Position numbers and translations under genes: made by a program. 64,000 bases of DNA from Planctomyces sp. SH-PL62 (GTDB lineage Bacteria > Planctomycetota > Planctomycetia > Isosphaerales > Isosphaeraceae). How positions within the stretch are numbered: position 1 is the stretch's first letter; each line of letters begins with the position of its first letter. Location of the stretch: NCBI RefSeq assembly GCF_001610895.1, contig NZ_CP011273.1, forward strand, positions 3,658,001 to 3,722,000, written 5' to 3'. The notes beneath the pieces are model-generated. The model did no database searches, was not told the DNA's origin, and worked only from the letters and a program-made list of their open reading frames with translations. This document shows, piece after piece, positions 1 to 7,322 of the stretch.

Positions 1-176
1 TCGTGCTGGACCCGGTAGCCGATGAAGTTGCCGATCCGGCCCGAATCCATCTCGATGACGACCTCGACGCGGACCTCGCGGTCGGGCGTGACGAGCAGCG
101 TCCGGATGTTGTCGGACAGGTCGAGCAGCCTGGCGGCCTGGTCGAAATAGAAGCTGGTGGCCTCGAACGCTTGCAT
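1..176 (-). CDS. Glutamate dehydrogenase (Glu/Leu/Phe/Val family), N-terminal part, cut by window edge
   Basis: The first 58 codons of a minus-strand gene are visible. The peptide begins MQAFEATSFYFDQAARLLDL and continues with DNIRTLLVTPDREVRVEV and a GRIGNFIGYRVQHD segment. This matches the N-terminal substrate-binding domain of Glu/Leu/Phe/Val dehydrogenases, which interconvert glutamate and 2-oxoglutarate plus ammonium using NAD(P). The ATG at 176 is chosen because family homology begins right there; the ATG at 220 is out of frame. The catalytic lysine and Rossmann domain lie outside the window, so cofactor preference cannot be read. A glutamate synthase lies at the other end of the window, but the two are about 60 kb apart and no link is implied. 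Confidence 0.85.
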   Translation of the reverse strand, partial: MQAFEATSFYFDQAARLLDLSDNIRTLLVTPDREVRVEVVIEMDSGRIGNFIGYRVQH

Positions 177-361
177 CGCGACGCCGATCCAAGGATAACG
201 GAGCAGAGAGGTCCCGCCATGACGGATGGCCCGACGACCCGGTCCGATCGTACCGGACCTCCCCCCCACCCGCAAGGCGATCGCGCGACCGGCCCACCCC
301 CGTCGAGGCCGGCGTCGCCCGCCGCCCGGATCCGACTTCCCCCCGAGAAGGTACCCGCGCG

Positions 362-1144
362 ATGTCCTCCTGGAAGCTCGCCGAGATCACTTATGGACAG
401 GTCAAGGCCGGACCCCCGTTCCAGGCGGCCGTCCTCCCCCTGGGAGCGACCGAGCCCCACAACCTCCACCTCCCCTACGGCACCGACACCTTCCAGGTCG
501 ACGTGATCGCCGCCCGCGCCTGCGAGCACGCCGCGGCCCGGGGCGCCAGGGTCCTCCAGCTCCCCTCGATCCCCTACGGGACCGAGACCAACCAGATGGA
601 GTTCCCCCTGGCGATGAACCTCAACCCCTCGACCCTCGCCCGGGTGATCGCCGACCTCGTCGCCTCGCTCGCCAAGCACGGCGTCCACAAGCTCCTGCTG
701 CTCAACGGCCACGGAGGCAACGACCTCAAGTGGATCCTCCGCGAACTCCACGGCACGACCCCGGTCCACCTGTTCCTGTGCAACTGGTACAAGGTCGGCG
801 CCGACCGCTCGGCCGCGATCTTCGACGTGCCCGAGGACCACGCCGGCGAGATGGAGACCAGCATGGGCCTGGCGTTCTTCCCCGGACTCGTGACGCTCGA
901 CCAGGCCGACGAAGGGGCCGTGCGGCCCTCCCGGTTCGACGCCGTCGCCCGGGGATGGGTCGAGCTCACCCGCCCCTGGCATCTGCTCACCACCAACTCC
1001 GGCTCCGGCGACCCCCGCGCCGCCACCGCCGCCAAGGGGGAGGAGTACGCGGAACTCGTCGCCGACCGCGTCGGGGCGTTCCTGGCCGAACTCGCCGCCG
1101 CTCCCCTCGACGCCGACTTCCCGTTCCGACCCGCCTCGGAATAA
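362..1144 (+). CDS. Creatininase-family (creatinine amidohydrolase) metal-dependent hydrolase
   Basis: A 260-aa protein, the usual family length. The metal-site motifs are in order: GATEPHNLHLPYGTD near residues 28-42 supplies Glu, His and Asp; LLNGHGGND near 115 supplies His; HAGEMETS near 160 supplies Glu. Family members are cytoplasmic amidohydrolases acting on creatinine, guanidino or formamide-type substrates, and many have no known substrate. There is no signal peptide. The ATG at 362 follows a GAGAAGG ribosome-binding site about 10 nt upstream. It is divergent from the glutamate dehydrogenase and about 60 bp ahead of the SCO gene. The family call is firm; the substrate is not predictable. 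Confidence 0.88.
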   Translation: MSSWKLAEITYGQVKAGPPFQAAVLPLGATEPHNLHLPYGTDTFQVDVIAARACEHAAARGARVLQLPSIPYGTETNQMEFPLAMNLNPSTLARVIADLVASLAKHGVHKLLLLNGHGGNDLKWILRELHGTTPVHLFLCNWYKVGADRSAAIFDVPEDHAGEMETSMGLAFFPGLVTLDQADEGAVRPSRFDAVARGWVELTRPWHLLTTNSGSGDPRAATAAKGEEYAELVADRVGAFLAELAAAPLDADFPFRPASE

Positions 1145-1204
1145 GCCGACGGGTCGCCGTAACGCGATTAGGAATGCTCAAGTGTCCTGCTTGGAGATCG
1201 GAAC

Positions 1205-2197
1205 ATGACCACGCGAGTCGGCATGTCGGAACTCGGCGTCGGCGTTCGGCTGGGCCTGATGCTCGTTGTGTTCGCGACGGCCGCATGTTCGCCCCGGCCG
1301 GCCGACCCCGCCGCGTCTTCGAAAGCCGATGGGTCGTCCAAGAAAACCGAGCCCCCGACCGAGACGAAGGATTACGCGCTCCGTGGCGAGGTCCGTAAGG
1401 TCGACGCCGGGGCTCGCGAGCTCCAGATCCGCCACGAGGCGATCCCCGGCTTCATGCCGGCCATGACGATGCCGTTCAAGATGCCCGAGGGGACCGACTT
1501 CGACGAATTCCGGGCCGGCGACGTCGTCGAGGGGAAGCTCCGGGTCCTCTCCCGCAACGGCGAGACGGTCGACTACGACCTGGTCGACCTGGAAGTCACG
1601 AAGCCGGCGATCGGCTCGCCCCTGCTGCTCGAGGTGACGAAGGGGATCCCGAAGCTCGTCGCCCAGCCCGCGCGGCTCCAACCGGGGGACGAGGTGCCCG
1701 ACTTCACGATGACCGACCAGGCCGGCGAGTCGCGGAAGCTGTCCGACCTCCGTGGGTTCGTGGTCGTGCTGACCTTCATCTACACCCGCTGCCCGCTGCC
1801 GGAATTCTGCCCGATGATGGATCGCAAGTTTTCCGAACTATCCGGATCGATCTCGGCGACTTCGAGCCGGTCGTCCCGGGTGCGGCTGGTCTCGCTCTCG
1901 TTCGACCCCGACCACGACACGCCCGAAGTCTTGCGCGAACATGCGCGGATCCGGGGGGCCGAGCCGCCGGTCTGGACCTTCGCGACCGCGTCGCACGAGG
2001 AGTTGGGGCGGATCGCCCCCGCCCTGGGGCTGACCTTCGGCCCGGTCAAGAACGAAATCGTGCACAACCTCTGCACGGCCGTCATCGGGCCCGACGGCCG
2101 CCTGGTCCGGCTCGAAGTCGGGACGAAGTCCAACGCCTGGACGACCGCGGACCTCCTCAAGACGATCTCCGAAGCCCTCCCCGCCGCCGCCCCCTGA
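1205..2197 (+). CDS. Exported CusF-like/SCO1-SenC fusion protein, probable copper chaperone
   Basis: A 330-aa protein with an N-terminal export signal ending near ATAACS at residues 24-29, a plausible but imperfect lipobox. Residues about 55-125 form a CusF-type copper-binding domain with the motif RHEAIPGFMPAMTMPF. Residues about 150-325 are an SCO1/SenC thioredoxin-like domain, with the metal-binding cysteines in TRCPLPEFCP (spacing C-x5-C) and the conserved histidine in EIVHNLCTAV. SCO proteins deliver Cu to the CuA site of cytochrome oxidase or act as thiol reductants on the outer face of the membrane. A GGAG site precedes the ATG. The ArsR and TolC genes that follow fit metal handling, but this is inference. 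Confidence 0.88.
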   Translation: MTTRVGMSELGVGVRLGLMLVVFATAACSPRPADPAASSKADGSSKKTEPPTETKDYALRGEVRKVDAGARELQIRHEAIPGFMPAMTMPFKMPEGTDFDEFRAGDVVEGKLRVLSRNGETVDYDLVDLEVTKPAIGSPLLLEVTKGIPKLVAQPARLQPGDEVPDFTMTDQAGESRKLSDLRGFVVVLTFIYTRCPLPEFCPMMDRKFSELSGSISATSSRSSRVRLVSLSFDPDHDTPEVLREHARIRGAEPPVWTFATASHEELGRIAPALGLTFGPVKNEIVHNLCTAVIGPDGRLVRLEVGTKSNAWTTADLLKTISEALPAAAP

Positions 2198-2606
2198 TCG
2201 TCCCCCTCCCCGCCGAAAGCCCGGGCCGGCGGGCCCGTCGGGCGGCCCGCGGCCCCACGCCGCCGCCCGACGGGCCCCTTGCGCGGACAAATGCACGAAT
2301 CAACGTGATGAAAGTTTGCGATTTGCGATTGACACGAAATAAACTAACTATAAGATATCGACAAGCACCCACGTTGAGATACGTTCGCGCAAGACTGTGA
2401 GCGTCTCGTTGTGCGTGCCGGCGGCTCGGTCCGTCCTCGCGGCTGGTCGCGTCATCGCGTCGGCCCCCCGGCGACGCCCGCCCTCCTGAGGAACGCCCTT
2501 GCGGCCTTCATCCGCCGCCCGACCCCCCGCGCGAGGCGGGAGCGCGTCCAGGGCGTCGACCCCGGTCGCATCGCCAAAATCACGTACAGCCTAGGAGGAC
2601 GAAGTC
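2198..2606. other. Intergenic region and long leader ahead of the ArsR gene
   Basis: A 409-bp gap. The first 80 bp are GC-rich. Positions about 2289-2365 form a clear AT-rich island with short repeats of TTTGCGATT type and a good sigma-70-like promoter (listed separately). About 245 nt then separate that promoter from the ArsR start codon, an unusually long leader. No convincing small gene or recognised riboswitch was found in it. Confidence 0.5.
2329..2356 (+). promoter_or_regulatory. Sigma-70-type promoter for the ArsR gene
   Basis: TTGACA at 2329-2334 is a perfect -35 box. It is followed after 16 bp by TAAGAT at 2351-2356 (4 of 6 matches to the -10 consensus) in an AT-rich stretch. It points toward the ArsR gene. 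An ArsR repressor would be expected to bind near here, but no operator palindrome was identified with confidence. Confidence 0.55.
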
Positions 2607-3083
2607 ATGGCAGTGGCCAAAGCCGGTCCCAAATCCGCCGCGACGAAAGCGGCCGCCAACTCCGCCGCGACGAAAGCGGCCCCCAGCGCCGCCGCGACCA
2701 AGGCGGCCGCAACGTCGAAGGCGACCCCCGTCGCAGCGAAGGCGACCTCCGGCTCCGCCCTGGCGAAGGCCGCCTCCGGCCGGCCCAAGTCGGTCAAGGC
2801 GGCCGACCAGCGGTTCCAGCAGGCGAAGCGCGCCTCCATCCTGCTCAAGCACGTCAGCGACCCGACCCGGCTCCAGGTCATCCTGATCCTGGCCGAGGGC
2901 GAGCGCCACGTCGGCGCCCTCTGCGACCAGCTCAGCCAGAGCCAGCCGGCGGTCAGCCACCACCTGGCGCTGCTCCGCCACGGCAACATCATCGCCCCCC
3001 GCCGCCAGGGGAAGAACAACTTCTACAGCCTCACCGACACCGGCGCCGAACTGGCCCGCGTGGTCAAGAACCTGATCGCCTGA
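2607..3083 (+). CDS. ArsR-family winged-helix regulator with a Lys/Ala-rich histone-H1-like N-terminal tail
   Basis: A 158-aa protein. Residues 1-65 are almost only Ala, Lys, Ser, Thr and Pro, with repeats of the type SAATKAA, resembling histone H1 or bacterial Hc-like tails. Residues about 70-158 are an ArsR winged helix: an ASILLKHVSDPTRLQVILIL core, the recognition region QSQPAVSHHLALLRHGNII, and a basic wing RRQGKNNFYSLTD. The metal-binding cysteine box of ArsR/SmtB (CVC) is absent, and the only cysteine is in ALCDQL, so metal sensing is not supported. The ATG follows an AGGAGG site (2595-2600). It is convergent with the TolC gene. The regulator call is firm; ligand and targets are unknown. 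Confidence 0.88.
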   Translation: MAVAKAGPKSAATKAAANSAATKAAPSAAATKAAATSKATPVAAKATSGSALAKAASGRPKSVKAADQRFQQAKRASILLKHVSDPTRLQVILILAEGERHVGALCDQLSQSQPAVSHHLALLRHGNIIAPRRQGKNNFYSLTDTGAELARVVKNLIA

Positions 3084-3132
3084 CCTCGGCGATCGCCAGG
3101 GCGAGGCCGGGCCCCGCTCAAAGTAAGACGTA

Positions 3133-3171
3133 AACAAGGCCGTGGCGACGACGTCGCCACGGCCTTGTTTC
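3133..3171. terminator. Bidirectional intrinsic terminator between ArsR and TolC genes
   Basis: A perfect 18-bp inverted repeat (arms 3133-3150 and 3154-3171) with a 3-nt loop GAC. One arm begins AAACAAGG and the other ends CCTTGTTT, so each strand has a short T-run at its 3' side. It lies between two convergent genes, 50 bp past the ArsR stop codon. Confidence 0.85.
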
Positions 3172-3226
3172 GTCGTCCGCATCCAGGTTCCGGGCCGGAT
3201 CAGGACCGATCGACCCGGCGAGTCCG

Positions 3227-4861
3227 TCAGGGGAGCAGTCGACGGCCGACGACGGTGTTCAGGTTGAGCATGCTCCGCCGGTGCCGGACCGCCGTGTCGA
3301 GGTAGGCTTTGACGTTGTCGTTGTAGACTCGTTGGGACTCCAGGTAAGACACGACGTTCGCCTCGCCGCTCTGGAACAGGATGAACCGGTCGTTCTTCGA
3401 CTGCTCCGAGGCGGGGATGATCTCCGACCGGATCCGGCCGACGATGTCGCGGGTGATCTGATATTCCCGGGCCGCCTGGACGACCTCGTTGTGGACCCGG
3501 CGCTCGACGTTCGCCAGTTCGAGCTGGGACTGCTGGACGTTGATCCGGGCCCGCTCGATGTTCCCCTGGTTGCGGTTGTAGAGCGGCATCGGGACGGTGA
3601 GGCCCAGCGCCCAGGAATGCGCGCTCTTGGTCCCGGTCGGCGAGTTGTCCTGGAACGTGTAGGGCTGGAAGAGCACGTAGGCGTCCTGGTAGCGGTTCGC
3701 CATCGCCAGCCGGACGCCGGCCTCGGCCGCGCGCACGCCCAGGCGGTAGGAGACGACGTCGGGACGGCAGGCGAGCGCCATTTGAACCAGTTCCTCGACG
3801 GGGGGCGGCGGCGGGGCGCGGTCCTCGATGGAGCCGGTGAACTCCAGCGCCTCGGCCTGGTCCGGCGGCAGGTTCAGCATGATCCCCAGCGTCCGCTTGG
3901 CGCGCTTCAGGTTCTCCTCGCTGTCGAGCACCCCGACGGCGGCGATCTCCTTCTGGGAACGGACCTGGCTCACGTCGGCCCGAGAGGCCAGTTCCTTCTC
4001 GTAGAGTAGCTCGGTGGCCCGGATCAGCCGATCGAACCCCTCGGAGCTTGCCTGCGCGTAGCGGAAGATCTGCCGTGCGGAGAGGATGTCGACGTAGGCC
4101 GTGTAGAGGTTGTTGAGCTCGAGCCGGACGGCGTCCTGGTACTGGGCTTCAGTGATGTGCATCACCTGATCCGCGTAGGCGGTCCGGGCCCGCCGCTTGC
4201 GCGAGAAGTCGACCGGGTGCGAGATGTTGACGTCGTACTGGGTCTGGCCGCCCGGCCGCTGTTCGGTGTAGCGGCTGTAGGGGATCATCTGGGCGTCGGC
4301 GAAGAAGATCGGGTTGGCCCGCAGGCTGGCCGTCAGGACGTCGGCGCGGGCCTGGGGGATCTCCAGCGACTTCGAGCGCAGGTCGAGGTTCTCCCGGATC
4401 AGCCGGTCCATCGCCTCCTCGATCGTCATGCCGCCGGGAGGGCCTTCCGACTCCTCGCCGTCCGGCAGCGACAGCGAGCCATACAGCGGCGCGCGGGGGA
4501 TCGGCAAGGCCTCCGGAGCGCCGAGGGACCGGGCGCGCGGGGTCGGCCCCTCCTCGGGCATGCTGATCGAGGCCGGCACGCGTGGCACCGCCGTCCCGCC
4601 GCCTGCCCCCAGAAGCGGTTGATCCTGACCGGGCTGGATCCCGAACGGTCCCGAGTCGGTCCCGGGCGCCGTCCCCAATCGAGACTCCCGCGAGCCGGGG
4701 GTCATCCCCCCCATCGCCCTGGGCAGCGCCTCCTCGGCCGAGCCCGGACCCCCCTGGGCGAGCGCCGTCTCAGAGGTCGTCGCCTGGATCAGCAGGCCGC
4801 ACGACATCCCCAGAACCCAGGCCCACGTGTCCCGCCGCCTCCTGCCGCTTCGGGTCGTCAC
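3227..4861 (-). CDS. TolC-family outer-membrane efflux protein
   Basis: A TolC-like outer-membrane factor of 544 aa. A basic n-region, a hydrophobic stretch WAWVLGMSCGLLIQA and an ALAQ cleavage site form a signal peptide. A Pro/Gly-rich low-complexity stretch of about 100 aa follows. Two OEP repeats then run from about residue 150 to the end, with the typical long helices and the AARPDVVSYRL-like segment seen here as ACRPDVVSYRL. The start is placed at GTG 4861 because GGAGGAG lies just upstream and the signal peptide begins there; an in-frame ATG at 4939 would add 26 non-signal residues. No RND pump or membrane-fusion gene is adjacent, so the partner is unknown. CusC-like metal efflux is possible given the SCO neighbour. 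Confidence 0.88.
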   Translation of the reverse strand: MTTRSGRRRRDTWAWVLGMSCGLLIQATTSETALAQGGPGSAEEALPRAMGGMTPGSRESRLGTAPGTDSGPFGIQPGQDQPLLGAGGGTAVPRVPASISMPEEGPTPRARSLGAPEALPIPRAPLYGSLSLPDGEESEGPPGGMTIEEAMDRLIRENLDLRSKSLEIPQARADVLTASLRANPIFFADAQMIPYSRYTEQRPGGQTQYDVNISHPVDFSRKRRARTAYADQVMHITEAQYQDAVRLELNNLYTAYVDILSARQIFRYAQASSEGFDRLIRATELLYEKELASRADVSQVRSQKEIAAVGVLDSEENLKRAKRTLGIMLNLPPDQAEALEFTGSIEDRAPPPPPVEELVQMALACRPDVVSYRLGVRAAEAGVRLAMANRYQDAYVLFQPYTFQDNSPTGTKSAHSWALGLTVPMPLYNRNQGNIERARINVQQSQLELANVERRVHNEVVQAAREYQITRDIVGRIRSEIIPASEQSKNDRFILFQSGEANVVSYLESQRVYNDNVKAYLDTAVRHRRSMLNLNTVVGRRLLP

Positions 4862-5233
4862 AAGCTCCTCCTTCGTTAACTTCCTGAGGGCGACGCAAGC
4901 CGTCTCCCCGACCATCACCGACCCTGAATCCTCGAGCATCCTGCTCCGGATGGCTTATCGGCCTACGACTCGGAAGCGGTTGAATCGAACCAACCTATCT
5001 GGCCAGGGTTACCGAAACTTAAGGAACCGCCGGCCTTTCCTGTTATCGCTATAACCCGGAGAGCCTTCCTGTCGTGGAAGTGATCTGCGTCGGAGTGGTC
5101 GTCGGACCAGATCCGGCGCGGCGATTTCCTGGAAAACTCTATTTTGCGGGACTTGAGCGGGTTACGTTATCCGAGGGATGTCCCTTCGGGTCGATTCCGA
5201 AGGGCCGAGCCGGGCATGGGAGCGAGGCCGCAG
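4862..5233. other. Intergenic region between TolC and the first DUF1501 gene
   Basis: A 372-bp divergent gap that must hold promoters for both genes. It is less GC-rich than its surroundings around 4940-5060. A small hairpin GTTAT-CGCT-ATAAC lies at 5042-5055. No clear -35/-10 pair, RNA gene or small coding frame could be supported. Confidence 0.4.
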
Positions 5234-6415
5234 ATGAGCCAGAACGAACCGAAATCGGGGCGTCGTTGCAGGGGCGTGGACCGTCGCGAGTTCTTGCGGG
5301 CCGGGGGCGTGGGGCTGGGAGCCTTGACCCTCTCGGGGACCGGAGTGCGACTCGCGGCGAGCGAAGGGACCAAGGATCGCGCTGTGATTCTGCTGATGCT
5401 CGTCGGCGGGCCCAGCCAGCTTGAGACCTTCGACCCGAAGCCCGACGCGCCCGAGGAGGTCCGCGGGCCGTTCGGCTCGATCGCGACCCGCGTGCCGGGC
5501 GTGCGCGTCAGCGAGCATCTGCCCCGGCTCGCGGCCCGGATGGACCGTCTGGCGCTGATCCGGTCGCTCAATCACGATGAGGCGCCGATCCACGAGACGG
5601 GCCTGCAACTGCTTCAGACCGGCCGCCTGAGCCGAACCGACGAGCATCCCCACTTCGGGGCGACGACCGCGAGGTTCCTGGGCCGCCGTCGCGACGCCTC
5701 GACGCCCGCCTTCGCGGCGGTCCCCGGCCCGATCGGGAACACGGGGGTCGAACTCCCCCGCGGCCAGACGGCCGGCGAACTCGGGACCGACTGGGAGCCC
5801 GCCTTCCTCGCCGCCGACCGCCCGTCCGAGCCGCTCGCCGATCCTCGGTTGCGGCGGGCCCTGTCGACCGTCGACGAACCGTCGCGAAGGCGCGAGGCTT
5901 ACGGCTCGACCCGGTTCGGCCGGGACTGCCTGGCGGCGAGGCGACTGGTCGAGGCCGGCGTGCGGGTGGTGACGGTGAACATGTACGAATCGGTGTTCGA
6001 CCGCGTCACCTGGGACTGCCACGGCGCGCGGCCGTTCAGTACGCTCGACGACTATCGGCGCGAGGTCCTGCCGACGTTCGACCGGGCCTTCTCCGCACTC
6101 CTCGACGACCTGCACGATCGCGGGATGCTGGAGACGACCCTGGTGGCCGCCGTCGGCGAATTCGGCCGCTCGCCCCGGATCAACGCTTCCGGGGGACGCG
6201 ACCACTGGCCCGGCGTCTGGAGCGCGGTGTTGGCCGGCGGAGGCGTGCGGGGAGGCCGCGTGATCGGCGCGAGCGACGTACACGCCGCGACGCCCGTCGA
6301 CCGCCCCGTCTCGCCCCAGGAATGGGTGGCCACGATGTACCACGCGCTCGGGGTCGATCCCTCGCCGATCGCCGGTTCGACCGACGCGGAACCGATTTAC
6401 GAGCTATTCTCCTGA
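5234..6415 (+). CDS. DUF1501 (sulfatase-like) exported protein, first copy
   Basis: A 393-aa protein with a twin-arginine signal VDRREFLRAGGVGLGALTL at residues 14-32, so it should be exported folded. The DUF1501 body follows: LLMLVGGPSQLETFDPKPDA, LIRSLNHDEAPIHE, a GEFGRSPRIN segment and RDHWPGVWSAVLAGGG. DUF1501 belongs to the alkaline-phosphatase/sulfatase superfamily; planctomycetes have many copies and their reaction is not established. The ATG at 5234 is chosen because the Tat motif starts shortly after it; in-frame sequence upstream is not conserved-looking. It is short for the family (others here are 461 and 501 aa). No DUF1549/DUF1553 cytochrome partner is adjacent. Confidence 0.88.
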   Translation: MSQNEPKSGRRCRGVDRREFLRAGGVGLGALTLSGTGVRLAASEGTKDRAVILLMLVGGPSQLETFDPKPDAPEEVRGPFGSIATRVPGVRVSEHLPRLAARMDRLALIRSLNHDEAPIHETGLQLLQTGRLSRTDEHPHFGATTARFLGRRRDASTPAFAAVPGPIGNTGVELPRGQTAGELGTDWEPAFLAADRPSEPLADPRLRRALSTVDEPSRRREAYGSTRFGRDCLAARRLVEAGVRVVTVNMYESVFDRVTWDCHGARPFSTLDDYRREVLPTFDRAFSALLDDLHDRGMLETTLVAAVGEFGRSPRINASGGRDHWPGVWSAVLAGGGVRGGRVIGASDVHAATPVDRPVSPQEWVATMYHALGVDPSPIAGSTDAEPIYELFS

Positions 6416-6499
6416 CGGTGGCGGTGTCGACCGGACGCATCGAGAGGTGACGCGACGTGGAGCGACGGGCCCCGCGGGCCTTCGAGGAGGGCGGCCACG

Positions 6500-7297
6500 A
6501 TGAGCATCATCTTCTTCTGTTCGCATTGCGGCGCGAGGTTCGAAGTGGGCGAACAGGCGGCCGGCAAGCCGGGCCGCTGTAAACGCTGCGGCGAGCGGAT
6601 CACCGTCCCCGCACAGTCGGCGGCGGCTCCGACTCCGGCGGCGGCGTCCGTCGCGGGCGGCCCCGGGTGGCTGGAACGCATGGGCAGCCAGGTCGGGCTG
6701 GCACCATTGACGATCGAGCGGATGCCGGGCCTGCGCAAGCCCATCCCGAAGCCGACCCCGCTGGACGACCTGGGAGACTCCAAGCCCTACGGCCTGGTCG
6801 AGGCTTACAAGATCCCGGTCGTCGAGCAGGGGCGGGGGTCTGGAGCGGCCGGCGAGGTCAGGATCGCCTGGAGGCGGGGCCTGGGCTCGGTCCAGAAATT
6901 CTTCCGGCGGGTGAACGAGTTCGCCTATCTGCTCTCGATCCCGTTCTTGATGCTCATCCTCCTGGGGGCGACGGCCCACAACCGGGGCCTGGCCCTGCTC
7001 GGCGCCCAGGCCGTGGTGCTGCTGAACATCGGCCGGATCATCAGCGGCCTGGCGAACATCCTGGCCGTGCCGTTCCGCGAGGGGCCGGCCACCGGCCTCC
7101 TGTTCCTGTTCCCGCCTTACACGATCAAATATGCGATCGACCACTGGAACAAGCTGAGGCGGCCCACCCACCGCGTCGTGACGCCGATCCTGACGATCGG
7201 CCTGGTGATCCTGGCGTTCGCGTTCATCCCCTCGTTGTCCGGCGCCAAGGCCGCCAAGATCGACGGCCGGTCGAGTTCCCAGGTCGGCGGCCGCTGA
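6500..7297 (+). CDS. Zinc-ribbon membrane protein of unknown function
   Basis: A 265-aa protein. Residues 6-35 are a zinc ribbon with two CxxC pairs (FCSHCG and RCKRCGERI), resembling the MJ0042-type domain at the start of many planctomycete membrane proteins. A soluble linker of about 100 aa follows. Three or four hydrophobic segments lie between residue 140 and the end (LSIPFLMLILLGATA, LLGAQAVVLLNIGRII, LLFLFPPYTI, PILTIGLVILAFAFI). A GAGGAGGGCGG site precedes the ATG. The kinase gene starts 25 bp downstream, so co-transcription is likely. The function is not recognised. Confidence 0.75.
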   Translation: MSIIFFCSHCGARFEVGEQAAGKPGRCKRCGERITVPAQSAAAPTPAAASVAGGPGWLERMGSQVGLAPLTIERMPGLRKPIPKPTPLDDLGDSKPYGLVEAYKIPVVEQGRGSGAAGEVRIAWRRGLGSVQKFFRRVNEFAYLLSIPFLMLILLGATAHNRGLALLGAQAVVLLNIGRIISGLANILAVPFREGPATGLLFLFPPYTIKYAIDHWNKLRRPTHRVVTPILTIGLVILAFAFIPSLSGAKAAKIDGRSSSQVGGR

Positions 7298-7322
7298 ACC
7301 CTCGTTGGAATCGAGTCGCACC

